A DNA stretch of 64,000 nt from positions 62,001-126,000 of the forward strand of contig NZ_AXAL01000007.1 in the NCBI RefSeq assembly GCF_000472785.1, written 5' to 3'. The DNA comes from Mesorhizobium loti CJ3sym (GTDB lineage: Bacteria; Pseudomonadota; Alphaproteobacteria; Rhizobiales; Rhizobiaceae). This document shows, in pieces, positions 33,018 through 43,096 of this stretch. Under the pieces are notes generated by a model, which saw nothing but the letters and a program-made list of their open reading frames with translations, searched no databases and was not told the origin of the DNA. The position numbers and the translations under genes were made by a program. Position 1 is the stretch's first letter; each line of letters opens with the position of its first letter.

Positions 33018-35077
33018 AGCAGCAGGCGCAGCGCCTCGCCACGATCGGATTGCAGTTCCGGGTCGCGCGACAGGATCAGCCTAGCGTCATCGCGGGCGGC
33101 CTCCAGCAGATCGGCATGCGCCTCGATGCGCGCCACCTGGAACCCCGGCGTACCGGACTGGCGAGTGCCCAAAAGCTCGCCTTCGCCGCGCAGTTTGAGG
33201 TCTTCCTCGGCAATCAAAAAACCGTCCTCGGTTTCGCGCATGACAGAAAGCCGGCGTTTTGCCGTCTCGCCGAGCGGATCCTTGTAGAGCAGCACACAGG
33301 ATGAAGGTTTATCGCCGCGTCCGACCCGGCCGCGCAACTGGTGCAGTTGCGCCATGCCAAAACGCTCGGCATGTTCGATGACCATGACGGTGGCGTCCGG
33401 CACGTCGACGCCGACCTCGATGACCGTTGTGGCGATCAGGATGCGGGTCTCGCCCTCTTTGAAGGCGCGCATCGCCTCGTCCTTCTCGGCACCCTTCATG
33501 CGGCCATGGACAAGGCCGATGCGGTCGCCGAACAGCGGCTTCAGCGAAGCAAAGCGATCCTCGGCCGACATCAGCTTGATCTCTTCGGACTCCTCAACCA
33601 GCGGACAGATCCAGTAGATCTTCTGGCCGCCGGCGACGGCATCCTCCATACGGGCGACCAACTCGTCGAGCCGTTCCAGCGGCAAGGTGACGGTGCGGAT
33701 CGGCTGGCGGCCGGCCGGCTTCTCCGTCAGTTTCGACACGTCCATGTCGCCAAAGGCGGTCAGCACCAACGTGCGCGGGATCGGCGTGGCGGTCATCACC
33801 AGCATGTCGGGCGCATCACCCTTGGCGGTGATGGCCAGCCGCTGGTGAACGCCGAAGCGATGCTGCTCGTCGATGACGGCGAAGACGAGGTCGCGAAAGG
33901 TCACCGTCTCCTGAAACAGCGCGTGGGTGCCGACGACGATGTCGATCTCGCCGCTGGCCAGGCCGGCGAGAGTTTCGGTGCGCTCGCGGCCTTTTTCCCG
34001 GCCGGTCAGGATGGCGATCTGCAACCCAACCTTGGCGGCAAGCGGTGTGATCGTCGCCAGGTGCTGGCGCGCCAGGATTTCGGTCGGCGCCATCAACGCC
34101 GCCTGGCCGCCGGCTTCGACGGCGCGCGCCATGGCAAGCAGCGCGACCACCGTCTTGCCGGAGCCGACATCGCCCTGCAACAGCCGCAGCATGCGTTCGG
34201 GGTCGGCGAGGTCGGCATTGATTTCGGCCAGCGCGAATTCTTGGCTCGATGTCAGCGAATAGGGAAGGGCGGCGCGCAGTTTCTCGACGAGGCGGCCGTC
34301 GCCGACCAGCGGACGGCCGGACAGACGGTGGACCTTTGCCCGCACCAGCGCCAGCGAGACCTGGCCGGCCAGCAACTCGTCATAGGCAAGACGCCGCCAT
34401 GCCGCGCCGTCGATCGAAACATCGATCGGGTCCGCCGGATTGTGGATGCGGGTGAGCGCGTCGGCAAAGGTGGGAAAAGTCTGGCGGCGCATGAAGGCGC
34501 CGTCCTGCCATTCGGGCAGTTCAGGCAAGCGCGCCAGTGCCTGGCCTATAGCTCGGCGCAGCACCTTGCCTGAGAGGCCTGCGGTGAGCGGATAGACCGG
34601 TTCGACCAGCGGCAGGTTTTCGGCATCGCTGGCCAGCGCGATATGGTCGGGGTGGACCATGGTCGGGCGGCCGTTGAACCATTCCATGCGGCCCGAGACC
34701 ACGACATGCTCGCCCACGGGCATTGCCTTTTCGAGATAGGCGGCATGCGCATGGAAAAAGGTCAGGCCGATTTCACCCGTATCGTCATGGGCATAGACCC
34801 TGTAGGGCACCGATCTGTTGCCGCGCGGCGGCGGCTGGCGGCGGTCGATGCGCACATCGAGCGTGACGATCTGGCCTTCCGCGGAACCTGCAATGCCTGG
34901 CCGGCTGCGGCGGTCGATGACGGTGTGCGGCAGCACGAACAGAAGATCGCCCGCGCGCGCGGCGCGATCACCGAGATCGGCTACGACCACCTTCTCGATC
35001 AGCGCGCCGACCTTCGGCCCAATGCCGGCAAGCGAAGTGATCGGGACAAACAGTGGATCGAGGATGGAAGGGCGCAT
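32969..35077 (-). CDS. recG: ATP-dependent DNA helicase RecG
   Basis: A 702-residue SF2 helicase that reverses stalled forks and processes Holliday junctions. The N-terminal wedge/OB domain (GQIVTLDVRIDRRQPPPRG) precedes the helicase core: Walker A LLQGDVGSGKTVVALLA, Walker B VIDEQHRFGV (DEQH), motif III TATPIPRTL, and motifs V and VI TTVIEVGVDVPDATVMVIEHAERFG and QLRGRVGRG. The C-terminal TRG motif region follows. It is convergent and overlaps DUF502 by 49 bases, and is divergent from sdhE. Confidence 0.97.
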   Translation of the reverse strand: MRPSILDPLFVPITSLAGIGPKVGALIEKVVVADLGDRAARAGDLLFVLPHTVIDRRSRPGIAGSAEGQIVTLDVRIDRRQPPPRGNRSVPYRVYAHDDTGEIGLTFFHAHAAYLEKAMPVGEHVVVSGRMEWFNGRPTMVHPDHIALASDAENLPLVEPVYPLTAGLSGKVLRRAIGQALARLPELPEWQDGAFMRRQTFPTFADALTRIHNPADPIDVSIDGAAWRRLAYDELLAGQVSLALVRAKVHRLSGRPLVGDGRLVEKLRAALPYSLTSSQEFALAEINADLADPERMLRLLQGDVGSGKTVVALLAMARAVEAGGQAALMAPTEILARQHLATITPLAAKVGLQIAILTGREKGRERTETLAGLASGEIDIVVGTHALFQETVTFRDLVFAVIDEQHRFGVHQRLAITAKGDAPDMLVMTATPIPRTLVLTAFGDMDVSKLTEKPAGRQPIRTVTLPLERLDELVARMEDAVAGGQKIYWICPLVEESEEIKLMSAEDRFASLKPLFGDRIGLVHGRMKGAEKDEAMRAFKEGETRILIATTVIEVGVDVPDATVMVIEHAERFGMAQLHQLRGRVGRGDKPSSCVLLYKDPLGETAKRRLSVMRETEDGFLIAEEDLKLRGEGELLGTRQSGTPGFQVARIEAHADLLEAARDDARLILSRDPELQSDRGEALRLLLYLFGRDEAVRLLRAG

Positions 35078-35169
35078 GATGTCAGCTTATGTCGCGACGG
35101 CCTCAGCGCAAGGCTGACAGCACCCTCTATCCACGCTATATGCGCCGCAGCAAGTGAGGATGCGGCACA

Positions 35170-35457
35170 ATGACCGGAACGAAACGATCAAGCGAGGGGC
35201 TGGATATCAGGCGCCGCAAGCTCTTGTTCCGCTCCTGGCATCGCGGCATGCGCGAGATGGACCTCATCCTCGGCACCTTCGCCGACGCCGAGATTGCTGC
35301 CTTGACCGACGAGGAAATCGACCAATATGAGAGGCTCCTCGACATCACCGACACCGAATTTCTGCCGCTGGTCACGGGCGAACGCCCGGCGCCTTCTGAT
35401 ATCGATTGTGCCGTCCTGCAAAAGATCCTGGCGTCCCGCCGGACCATGACATTCTGA
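35170..35457 (+). CDS. sdhE: FAD assembly factor SdhE
   Basis: A 95-residue protein of the SdhE/Sdh5/YgfY family that promotes covalent FAD attachment to succinate dehydrogenase. The RGxxE signature is present as FRSWHRGMREMDLILG. GAGGATG lies upstream of the ATG. mfd starts 24 bases after its stop, suggesting co-transcription. Confidence 0.94.
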   Translation: MTGTKRSSEGLDIRRRKLLFRSWHRGMREMDLILGTFADAEIAALTDEEIDQYERLLDITDTEFLPLVTGERPAPSDIDCAVLQKILASRRTMTF

Positions 35458-35480
35458 ACGAAAACCAAGACCGTGATTTG

Positions 35481-38400
35481 ATGAGCCTCATTCCCACCAT
35501 TGGCCTGCCGAAAGGCCGTGCCGGCCAGTTCATCGTCGACGGTGTCGCCGACGGCTATGAAGCCTTCGCGCTGGTGCAGGCGGCACTCGAGATCGCTCCC
35601 GACAAGCCGGTGCTGTTCGTGGCGCGTGATGGCCAACGATTGCCGGCCATCATCGAGGCGCTGTCCTTTGCTGCCCCCGGCCTGCCGGTGCTGGAACTGC
35701 CGGCCTGGGATTGCCTACCCTATGACCGCGTCTCGCCCGGTTCGGATGCGGCCGCCAAGCGCCTCGATGCGCTGACCGCGATGATCGCATTGGCGAAGAA
35801 GCCGCACCGCGCCGTCATCCTCACCACCGCCAATGCGCTGCTGCAGCGCATTCCGCCGGCCGATTTGGTCGAAACGCAGACGTTTCATGCCAGGCCCGGC
35901 AACCAGATCGACATGAACGCGCTGGTGTCGCGGCTGGAAACGTCCGGTTTCGAGCGGGTGCCGACGGTGCGCGGCATCGGCGAATTCGCGGTGCGTGGCG
36001 GCATTCTCGACCTCTTCGCGCCGGGCTGGACCGAGGCGCTTCGGCTCGACTTCTTCGGCGATACGCTGGAATCGATCCGCGTCTTTGATGCCGCCACCCA
36101 GCGTACCATCGGCCAGCGCAAGTCGATGGCGCTGCAGGCGATGAGCGAAGTGGCGTTGACGCCGGAAACCATCAGCCGCTTCCGTCGCTCCTATATCGAA
36201 GCCTTCGGCGCTCCCCAGCGCGATGACGGGCTCTACGCGGCGGTGAGCGAGGGCAGGCGGTTCGCCGGCATGGAACACTGGCTGCCGTTCTTCTACGATC
36301 GGCTGGAGACGGTGTTCGACTATCTGCCGGATACGCCTGTCATTTTCGACCATCTGGCGCATGAGGCGCTGGCCGAGCGCCACACGCTGATCCTCGATCA
36401 CTATGAGGCGCGCAAGAAGCAGGCCGACGCCGCATTGAAGGATGCCGTGCCCTACAAGCCGGTGGCGCCCGACCTGCTTTATCTCTCGCCGGAAAACCTG
36501 ATCGCCTCGCTCGGGCCGCGTGAAGCGATCGATTTCACGCCTTTCGATGCGCCGGATGCCGGCGCGAAAAAGGTCTACCACGCCGGCTCCCGCCATGGCC
36601 GCAGCTTTGTCGAGGAGCGCGCCGACCCGAACGTCAACGTCTTCGATGTCGTCGTCAGGCATATCGCCGATGAGCGCGCCGCGCGCCGCCGCGTCGTCAT
36701 CGCCGGCTGGACAGAGGGTTCGCTCGACCGCCTGGGCCAGATCCTGGCTGAACATCATCTCGGCAATCTCAAGCCGGTCGAAACACTGGCCGAAGCCGAA
36801 AGGCTCGAGCCGGGGCAGGCGGCATTGGCCGTGCTGCCGCTCGAATCCGGTTTCGAAACGGAAAAACTGGTCGTTGTTGCCGAACAGGATATTTTGGGCG
36901 ACCGGCTGATCCGGCGTTCGAAGCGCAAGAAGCGCGCCTCCGACTTCATTGCCGAAGCCTCGGCCCTGTCGGCTGGCGATATCGTTGTCCATGCCGACCA
37001 CGGCATCGGTCGCTTCATTGGCCTGCGCACCATTGAAGCGGTCGGTGCGCCGCATGATTGCCTTGAGATTCACTATGCCGGCGACGACCGGCTGTTCCTG
37101 CCGGTGGAAAACATCGAGCTTCTGTCGCGCTACGGCTCGGATTCCGCCGAGGCGACGCTGGACAAGCTGGGGGGCGGCGCCTGGCAGTCACGCAAGGCGA
37201 AACTGAAGAAGCGCCTGCTCGACATGGCCGGGCAACTGATCCGCATTGCCGCCGAGCGGCAGATGCGCGCCGCACCTGCGCTGGTGCCGGCCGAAGGCCT
37301 TTATGACGAGTTCTCGGCCCGTTTCCCCTATGAGGAGACCGACGATCAGCAGAGCGCGATCGACTCGGTCAGGGACGATCTTGGCGCCGGCAAGCCAATG
37401 GATCGGCTGATCTGCGGCGATGTCGGCTTCGGCAAGACCGAAGTGGCGCTGCGCGCCGCCTTCATCGCGGCCATGGAAGGGTTCCAGGTTGCCGTGGTGG
37501 TGCCGACGACGCTGTTGTCGCGCCAGCATTTCAAGACATTTTCGCAGCGCTTTTCCGGCCTGCCGATCCGGGTTGGCCAGGCCTCGCGGCTGGTTGGCGC
37601 CAAGGAATTGGCCGAAACCAAGAAAGGCATCGCCGAAGGCCAGGTCGATATCGTCATCGGCACCCATGCGCTGCTCGGTTCCGCGATCTCGTTCAAAAAT
37701 CTCGGCCTGCTGATCATCGATGAGGAGCAGCACTTTGGCGTCAAGCACAAGGAGCGGCTGAAGGACCTCAAGACCGACGTGCATGTGCTGACGCTGTCGG
37801 CGACGCCGATCCCGCGTACGCTGCAACTGGCACTGACGGGTGTGCGCGAATTGTCGCTGATCGCGACGCCACCGGTCGACCGCATGGCGGTGCGCACCTT
37901 CATCTCGCCCTTCGATCCGCTTGTCATTCGCGAGACGCTGCTGCGCGAACGCTATCGCGGCGGGCATTCCTTCTATGTCGTTCCGCGCATCAGTGATCTC
38001 GCGGAAATCCATGATTTCCTGAGGGAATCGGTTCCTGAGCTGAAAGTCGCCGTGGCCCACGGCCAGATGCCGCCGGGCGAACTCGACGACATCATGAATG
38101 CCTTCTATGACGGCCAGTACGATGTGCTGCTGTCGACCACCATTGTCGAATCCGGCCTCGACATCCCAACGGCCAACACGTTGATCATCCATCGCGCCGA
38201 CATGTTCGGCCTGTCGCAGCTCTACCAGCTGCGCGGCCGTGTCGGCCGCTCAAAGGTGCGCGCCTATGCGCTGTTCACGCTGCCGGCCAACCGAAAGCTG
38301 ACTGACACGGCCGAGCGCCGTCTGAAGGTGCTGCAGTCGCTCGACACGTTGGGCGCCGGCTTCCAGCTCGCCAGCCATGATCTTGATATAAGGGGCGCCG

Positions 38401-38978
38401 GCAATCTTCTGGGCGAAGAACAGTCCGGTCATATCAAGGAGGTCGGTTTCGAACTCTACCAGCAGATGCTGGAGGAGGCCGTGGCCGAGGTGAAGGATTC
38501 CGGCGAGGTCCAGGATGGCGGCTGGTCGCCGCAGATCGCCGTCGGCACGGCGGTGATGATCCCGGAAAGCTATGTGCCCGACCTGCAACTGCGGCTGGCG
38601 CTGTACCGCCGCCTTGGCGATCTCGAAAACACCGAGGAGATCGACGCTTTCGGCGCCGAACTGATCGACCGGTTCGGCCCGCTGCCGGACGAGGTGAAGC
38701 ATCTCCTGAAGATCGTCTTCATCAAGGCGCTCTGCCGCAAGGCCAATGTCGAAAAACTCGATGCCGGGCCGAAGGGCGTCGTCATCCATTTCCGCAAGCG
38801 CGAGTTCTCCAACCCGGTCGGGTTGGTCAAATTCATCGGCGAGCAGGGTTCACTGGCCAAGATCCGGCCGGACCACAGCGTCGTCTTCACCCGCGACTGG
38901 CCAACGCCAGAGAAGCGGCTGGCGGGCTCGGCGGTGGTCATGACGCAACTGGCACGGCTGGTGGAGAAGGCGGCCTGA
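35481..38978 (+). CDS. mfd: Transcription-repair coupling factor
   Basis: A 1165-residue translocase that removes stalled RNA polymerase and recruits UvrA. UvrB-like domain 1 at the N terminus (PVLFVARDGQRLPAIIEAL), the RNA-polymerase-interaction CarD-like domain at about 480-560 (GDIVVHADHGIGRFIGLRTIE), then RecG-like helicase motifs: Walker A ICGDVGFGKTEVALRAAF, DEEQHFG, SATPIPRTLQLAL, and RGRVGRSKVRAYA, and the C-terminal TRCF domain. ATG at 35481, 24 bases after sdhE. Confidence 0.97.
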   Translation: MSLIPTIGLPKGRAGQFIVDGVADGYEAFALVQAALEIAPDKPVLFVARDGQRLPAIIEALSFAAPGLPVLELPAWDCLPYDRVSPGSDAAAKRLDALTAMIALAKKPHRAVILTTANALLQRIPPADLVETQTFHARPGNQIDMNALVSRLETSGFERVPTVRGIGEFAVRGGILDLFAPGWTEALRLDFFGDTLESIRVFDAATQRTIGQRKSMALQAMSEVALTPETISRFRRSYIEAFGAPQRDDGLYAAVSEGRRFAGMEHWLPFFYDRLETVFDYLPDTPVIFDHLAHEALAERHTLILDHYEARKKQADAALKDAVPYKPVAPDLLYLSPENLIASLGPREAIDFTPFDAPDAGAKKVYHAGSRHGRSFVEERADPNVNVFDVVVRHIADERAARRRVVIAGWTEGSLDRLGQILAEHHLGNLKPVETLAEAERLEPGQAALAVLPLESGFETEKLVVVAEQDILGDRLIRRSKRKKRASDFIAEASALSAGDIVVHADHGIGRFIGLRTIEAVGAPHDCLEIHYAGDDRLFLPVENIELLSRYGSDSAEATLDKLGGGAWQSRKAKLKKRLLDMAGQLIRIAAERQMRAAPALVPAEGLYDEFSARFPYEETDDQQSAIDSVRDDLGAGKPMDRLICGDVGFGKTEVALRAAFIAAMEGFQVAVVVPTTLLSRQHFKTFSQRFSGLPIRVGQASRLVGAKELAETKKGIAEGQVDIVIGTHALLGSAISFKNLGLLIIDEEQHFGVKHKERLKDLKTDVHVLTLSATPIPRTLQLALTGVRELSLIATPPVDRMAVRTFISPFDPLVIRETLLRERYRGGHSFYVVPRISDLAEIHDFLRESVPELKVAVAHGQMPPGELDDIMNAFYDGQYDVLLSTTIVESGLDIPTANTLIIHRADMFGLSQLYQLRGRVGRSKVRAYALFTLPANRKLTDTAERRLKVLQSLDTLGAGFQLASHDLDIRGAGNLLGEEQSGHIKEVGFELYQQMLEEAVAEVKDSGEVQDGGWSPQIAVGTAVMIPESYVPDLQLRLALYRRLGDLENTEEIDAFGAELIDRFGPLPDEVKHLLKIVFIKALCRKANVEKLDAGPKGVVIHFRKREFSNPVGLVKFIGEQGSLAKIRPDHSVVFTRDWPTPEKRLAGSAVVMTQLARLVEKAA

Positions 38979-39257
38979 GGTGCATTGATATTCAGGTGAT
39001 GCCGGCCTGCAAATGCCGGTTTCCTGCGCTTCCGGTGCTCACGGACCCAAATGTCCGCTCCGCTCCGGTTCTCGGCACCCACCATTTTCGGCTCGGCCTG
39101 ACCTGAATCTCTACGCACTCTGCACGGCTTGTGCATTCGCCAGTGCTGAAATTCCAGTCTAGAATAGGAAATCGGCTTCGTGTATGGAGCCGCCAACCCA
39201 TATAGGGGCGGAAATGGCGGGCGAGGGTGCTCGCCGGAAAGAGTGTTGGGTGCAGCG

Positions 39258-40631
39258 ATGACGAAATGGTCGCCGAATTCGTGGAGAGCAAAGCCGATCA
39301 AGCAGGTTCCTGCCTATCCGGACCTTGCCGCGCTGAAGAGCACGGAAGCCCAGCTTGCCACCTTTCCACCGCTGGTTTTTGCCGGCGAGGCGCGCAAGCT
39401 GAAGAAGCAGCTGGCGGCTGTCGCAAACGGCGACGCCTTCCTGCTCCAGGGCGGCGACTGCGCCGAGAGTTTTGCCGAGCACGGTGCCGACAACATCCGC
39501 GACTTCTTCCGCGTCTTCCTGCAGATGTCGGTCGTATTGACCTTCGCCGGCGCACAGCCGGTGGTGAAGGTCGGCCGCGTCGCCGGTCAGTTCGCCAAGC
39601 CGCGCTCGTCCGACAACGAGACCAAGGGCGAGGTGACACTGCCGAGCTATCGCGGCGACATCATCAACGGCATCGAGTTCGACGCCAAGTCGCGCATTCC
39701 CGATCCAGCACGCCAGGAGATGGCGTACCGCCAGTCGGCGGCGACGCTCAACCTTCTGCGCGCGTTCGCGCAGGGTGGCTACGCCAGCCTGGAGAATGTG
39801 CACCGCTGGATGCTCGGCTTCGTCGCCGACAGCCCGCAAGGTGAGAAATACGGCGCGCTTGCCAACCGCATCACCGAGACGATGGACTTCATGAAGGCCG
39901 TCGGCATCACCTCGGAAACCAACTATGCGCTGCGCGAGACCGATTTCTACACCAGCCACGAGGCGCTGCTGCTCGGCTATGAGGAAGCGTTGACCCGCGT
40001 CGATTCGACCTCTGGCGACTGGTACGCTACCTCAGGCCACATGATCTGGATCGGCGACCGCACCCGTCAGCCCGATCACGCCCATGTCGAATATTGCCGC
40101 GGCATCAAGAACCCGCTCGGCCTGAAATGCGGCCCGTCGTTGACCGCTGACGGCTTGCTGGAGCTGATCGACCTGCTCAACCCGGAGAACGAGCCCGGCC
40201 GGCTGACGCTGATCGCCCGCTTTGGCTCCGACAAGGTCGCCGATCATTTGCCGAAGCTGGTGCGCGCGGTGCAGAAGGAAGGCCGCAGTGTCGTCTGGTC
40301 GTCGGACCCGATGCATGGCAACACCATCGAAGCCGCCGGCTACAAGACGCGGCCGTTCGACCGCATCCTGAAGGAGGTGCAGACCTTCTTTGAAGTGCAT
40401 CGCGCTGAAGGCACGCATCCGGGCGGCATCCATGTCGAGATGACCGGCAAGAACGTGACCGAGTGCACGGGAGGCGCGCGTGCCATCACGGCCGAGGAAT
40501 TGCAGGACCGCTACCACACGCATTGCGACCCGCGTCTCAACGCCGACCAGGCGATCGAACTGGCGTTCCTGGTGTCGGATCTCTTGAAGAAGAGCCATCC
40601 GGTCCAGCACAAGCAGGCTGTGAACGGCTGA
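39258..40631 (+). CDS. Class II (plant-type) 3-deoxy-7-phosphoheptulonate synthase
   Basis: A 457-residue DAHP synthase condensing PEP and erythrose-4-phosphate at the head of the shikimate pathway. It belongs to the type II family: [16 protein letters not shown] carries the metal-ligand Cys, and the later motifs [32 protein letters not shown] and [15 protein letters not shown] are typical. ATG at 39258 ([21 protein letters not shown]) is the standard start; the frame is open upstream. It ends with a clear terminator. The 279-base leader to mfd contains no obvious attenuator. Confidence 0.96.
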   Translation: MTKWSPNSWRAKPIKQVPAYPDLAALKSTEAQLATFPPLVFAGEARKLKKQLAAVANGDAFLLQGGDCAESFAEHGADNIRDFFRVFLQMSVVLTFAGAQPVVKVGRVAGQFAKPRSSDNETKGEVTLPSYRGDIINGIEFDAKSRIPDPARQEMAYRQSAATLNLLRAFAQGGYASLENVHRWMLGFVADSPQGEKYGALANRITETMDFMKAVGITSETNYALRETDFYTSHEALLLGYEEALTRVDSTSGDWYATSGHMIWIGDRTRQPDHAHVEYCRGIKNPLGLKCGPSLTADGLLELIDLLNPENEPGRLTLIARFGSDKVADHLPKLVRAVQKEGRSVVWSSDPMHGNTIEAAGYKTRPFDRILKEVQTFFEVHRAEGTHPGGIHVEMTGKNVTECTGGARAITAEELQDRYHTHCDPRLNADQAIELAFLVSDLLKKSHPVQHKQAVNG

Positions 40632-40652
40632 TTTCAGCTTCTATCGGAATTG

Positions 40653-40682
40653 AAAAGCGCTGGAGAAATCCGGCGCTTTTTA
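40653..40682 (+). terminator. Rho-independent terminator of the DAHP synthase gene
   Basis: Stem AAAAGCGCTGG / CCGGCGCTTTT with loop AGAAAT and a following T, 21 bases after the stop codon. Stem A/T pairs at the base provide the U-tract on the plus strand. Confidence 0.85.
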
Positions 40683-40746
40683 GCGGCTGTTCAGCGCCAG
40701 ATTAGCTGACGCGCCGGCGACACTGGGACCGGCAAGACGGAAGGTG

Positions 40747-41817
40747 TCAGTCCTTCTTGTAGAGCAGCCAGCTCTTGCCGGCGCGGCCGGCCATTGTCGA
40801 ATGCTTGGTGACGCGGTTGCGTCCGCTCACCTTCGAGCGGTAGAGCGCCCTGTCGGCCTTGGTGTAGAGATCTTCGGGCCCCTCGGCCTCTGACGCCATG
40901 CAGACGCCCATCGACACCGTCACGGTGCCGTAATTCATGCCGGTCTGGCTGCTGGTGAACGGCGTCTGCTCGATCAGGGCGCGAATGCGCTCCGCGCTCT
41001 CGTAGGTGGCGTCTTCGCTGGCACCCTCGATGATCAGCGCAAATTCCTCGCCGCCGGTGCGGGCGACGAACATGTCGCCGCGGATGCTGGTCTGGAAAAT
41101 CTCGGCGATGATCTTGATGATCTTGTCGCCGACAGGATGGCCGTATCTATCGTTGATGTCCTTGAATCGATCGATGTCGGCAAGGATCAAGGCATTGAAC
41201 AGGATACCCTTGTTGCTGTTGTAGATTCGGGTGATTTCCTTGTCGAAGGCGCGGCGGTTCCAGATCTGGGTCAACGGATCGGTGTCCGCCAGCCGCTTGT
41301 ATTCCTCGAGCTTCGATTTGACGCTCTCGAGCTCGGCCGTCTTGTCGTTAAGCGTCGAGGCTATCTGCCGGCCGTGATCGATGGTCGAATTGGTGGCGAC
41401 CGCCATGGCGTTGGCGATCTTCTGTAGAAGATCCTGGGAGAGCAGACTGCGGCCGCTCAGGCCGCTCGATGTTTCATCGAGAATCTTGCCATATTTTTCG
41501 ATGTGGCTGCGCTCACTGCGCAATAGCGAGGCGACGTCCTCGAGCTCCCTGGCGATGACATCTCTTGCATGCGCGACGATGCTGGGACCATGGTTCTGGG
41601 CAAAGAAAGCGCGCCCGATCTTGTCCAATTCGTCTTGTGTCGGCCGCCCGCTCAGCGCAAGGACGGCGAGGCTAAGTTCGCGATTGGTGCCGCTCAGGGC
41701 TTCGTAGAAGATTTCGTAATTGCGTGGCAGGCCGAGTACCCCCAGCTGGCGCATGGTGGCGAGAACAGCAGATGCGATATCGGTGCTTTTTTCGGTTGGG
41801 GCTGCTGCCGGTTGCAT
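40747..41817 (-). CDS. Diguanylate cyclase with GGDEF domain lacking an inhibitory site
   Basis: A 356-residue soluble protein. The N-terminal ~180 residues are helical (two predicted coiled-coil-like stretches, SLLRSERSHIEKYGKILDE and KTAELESVKSKLEEYKRL) without a recognised sensor domain; the C-terminal GGDEF domain has intact active site ARTGGEEFALI. The RxxD inhibitory position reads RGDM, so the I-site is absent. Start ATG at 41817; a longer frame to 41955 (MVFQAKVVGG) reads through what looks like 5' leader. It could localise to a partner through the helical part. Confidence 0.9.
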   Translation of the reverse strand: MQPAAAPTEKSTDIASAVLATMRQLGVLGLPRNYEIFYEALSGTNRELSLAVLALSGRPTQDELDKIGRAFFAQNHGPSIVAHARDVIARELEDVASLLRSERSHIEKYGKILDETSSGLSGRSLLSQDLLQKIANAMAVATNSTIDHGRQIASTLNDKTAELESVKSKLEEYKRLADTDPLTQIWNRRAFDKEITRIYNSNKGILFNALILADIDRFKDINDRYGHPVGDKIIKIIAEIFQTSIRGDMFVARTGGEEFALIIEGASEDATYESAERIRALIEQTPFTSSQTGMNYGTVTVSMGVCMASEAEGPEDLYTKADRALYRSKVSGRNRVTKHSTMAGRAGKSWLLYKKD

Positions 41818-42228
41818 GTCTGATTCACTTTCCCCCTGGGATCCCGACAGAATTTGCGGGTTCCACTCGTCGCCGACTTGGGGGGCCCTACCGACATTCC
41901 AGAACAATTTGCGAAGAGACGCGTCCCCACCCACGACCTTCGCTTGAAAGACCATAAGTGCGGCAGCGCTAAAGTTTCCTTAATTCGTGGGGCTTTCACA
42001 GGTTTTTCTCTACCTGCGGCTGTAGAAGCATAAACTTTTGCACCACCGTCGCGCGACAACACCCAGTTTGTCGGCTTTGAATTTGAAATCCACGCGGCGC
42101 GCTGCTGGAAATGAAACTGAATTTCGAATTTGTCACGCCAGTCCATGTCGCATTTGCTTGCGCGTAACCACCGCAAAGCTGGAATCCTGACGATTATGTT
42201 AGACAGGATTTCTCCAGGGAGAGCCGGA
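41818..42228. other. Intergenic region between the diguanylate cyclase and GFA genes
   Basis: Divergent promoter region of about 410 bases if the shorter cyclase start is right. It contains AT-rich stretches, a TCTAC...GTAGA inverted repeat near 42010, and related GAATTT/AAATTC-like motifs around 42075-42140 (GAATTTGAAATC and GAATTTCGAATTT). I see no further gene or clear terminator. Confidence 0.4.
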
Positions 42229-42645
42229 ATGAGCGACAGTCACCAGGGATCATGTCTGTGCGGAGCGGTGCGCTTCCGAACGAGTGGGGTGCTGCGCGGC
42301 GTCGTCTACTGTCATTGCTCGCAATGCCGCAAGCAGAGCGGACATTTCTATGCCGCGACCAATGTTGCCGACGCCGACATCGTGATCGAAGGCGCGGAAA
42401 GCATCACCTGGTATGAAGCGTCCGCCTTCGCCAGGCGCGGCTTTTGCAAGACATGCGGGTCGGTGCTGTTCTGGAAGCCAGCGGATCAGGACTATATTTC
42501 GGTCATGGCCGGATCGTTCGACAATCCCACCGGCCTCAAGGGCGACTGTCATATCTTCGTCGGCGACAAGGGCGATTACTACTCGATCGATGACGGGTTG
42601 CCGCAGTTTGACAAATCGACGCCATCAATTCCGGTCGCCGAATGA
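42229..42645 (+). CDS. GFA-family zinc protein (glutathione-dependent formaldehyde-activating-like)
   Basis: A 138-residue protein of the GFA/CENP-V fold. Zinc-site Cys residues: SCLCGAVRF, YCHCSQCRKQSG and GFCKTCGSVLFW. ATG at 42229 with AGGGAGAG just upstream. GFA domains bind zinc and are proposed to handle S-hydroxymethylglutathione, but most are uncharacterised; this one has no formaldehyde dehydrogenase nearby. Confidence 0.9.
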   Translation: MSDSHQGSCLCGAVRFRTSGVLRGVVYCHCSQCRKQSGHFYAATNVADADIVIEGAESITWYEASAFARRGFCKTCGSVLFWKPADQDYISVMAGSFDNPTGLKGDCHIFVGDKGDYYSIDDGLPQFDKSTPSIPVAE

Positions 42646-42723
42646 ATTTTGGACGGGCCGCCTTATTCCATTGACCGAGCCATTGCTTTATCTCGTGCCG
42701 GTGATTCCGAACGGGGTTTGGGC

Positions 42724-43083
42724 ATGCAGCGGCTGATCGATGCTTTTATCAATTCTGTGCGGGCGTTCCGCAAGCTGGCCGCCAGCGAGAAGGCATTCCA
42801 GCAGGAACTGATGCTGCTCGCATTGGCCTTGCCCTCCGGGTGGTTCGTTTCGGTATCGTGGCGTGGTTATGCCCTGCTCATCGGCGCGGTCCTGCTCCTG
42901 ATCATGGTCGAGGTGCTGAACACCGGCATCGAGGCGGCCTGCGATGCCTTCAGCCGCGAGTTCAATGTCGACATCCAACTGGCCAAGGACTGCGGCTCGC
43001 TGGCGGTGCTGATCTCGGTGGTCATCGTCGCCGGCGTCTGGGGCATCGCGCTTATCGAGCGGATCACGGGCCTACCGATTTAG
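42724..43083 (+). CDS. dgkA: Diacylglycerol kinase
   Basis: A 119-residue three-helix membrane kinase recycling diacylglycerol to phosphatidate. Active-site residues are in RKLAASEKAFQQEL and the signature EVLNTGIEAACDAFSREFN; helices cover about residues 35-55, 55-75 and 95-115. ATG at 42724 (MQRLIDAFINSVRAFRK); a TTG-started frame at 42649 is unlikely. It follows the GFA gene by 78 bases. Confidence 0.95.
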   Translation: MQRLIDAFINSVRAFRKLAASEKAFQQELMLLALALPSGWFVSVSWRGYALLIGAVLLLIMVEVLNTGIEAACDAFSREFNVDIQLAKDCGSLAVLISVVIVAGVWGIALIERITGLPI

Positions 43084-43096
43084 CATCCCTGCTCTT

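Noticed and set aside
38979-39257. Leader peptide/attenuator before the DAHP synthase
   Set aside because: No short ORF rich in aromatic codons and no terminator-type hairpin was found in the 279-base leader.
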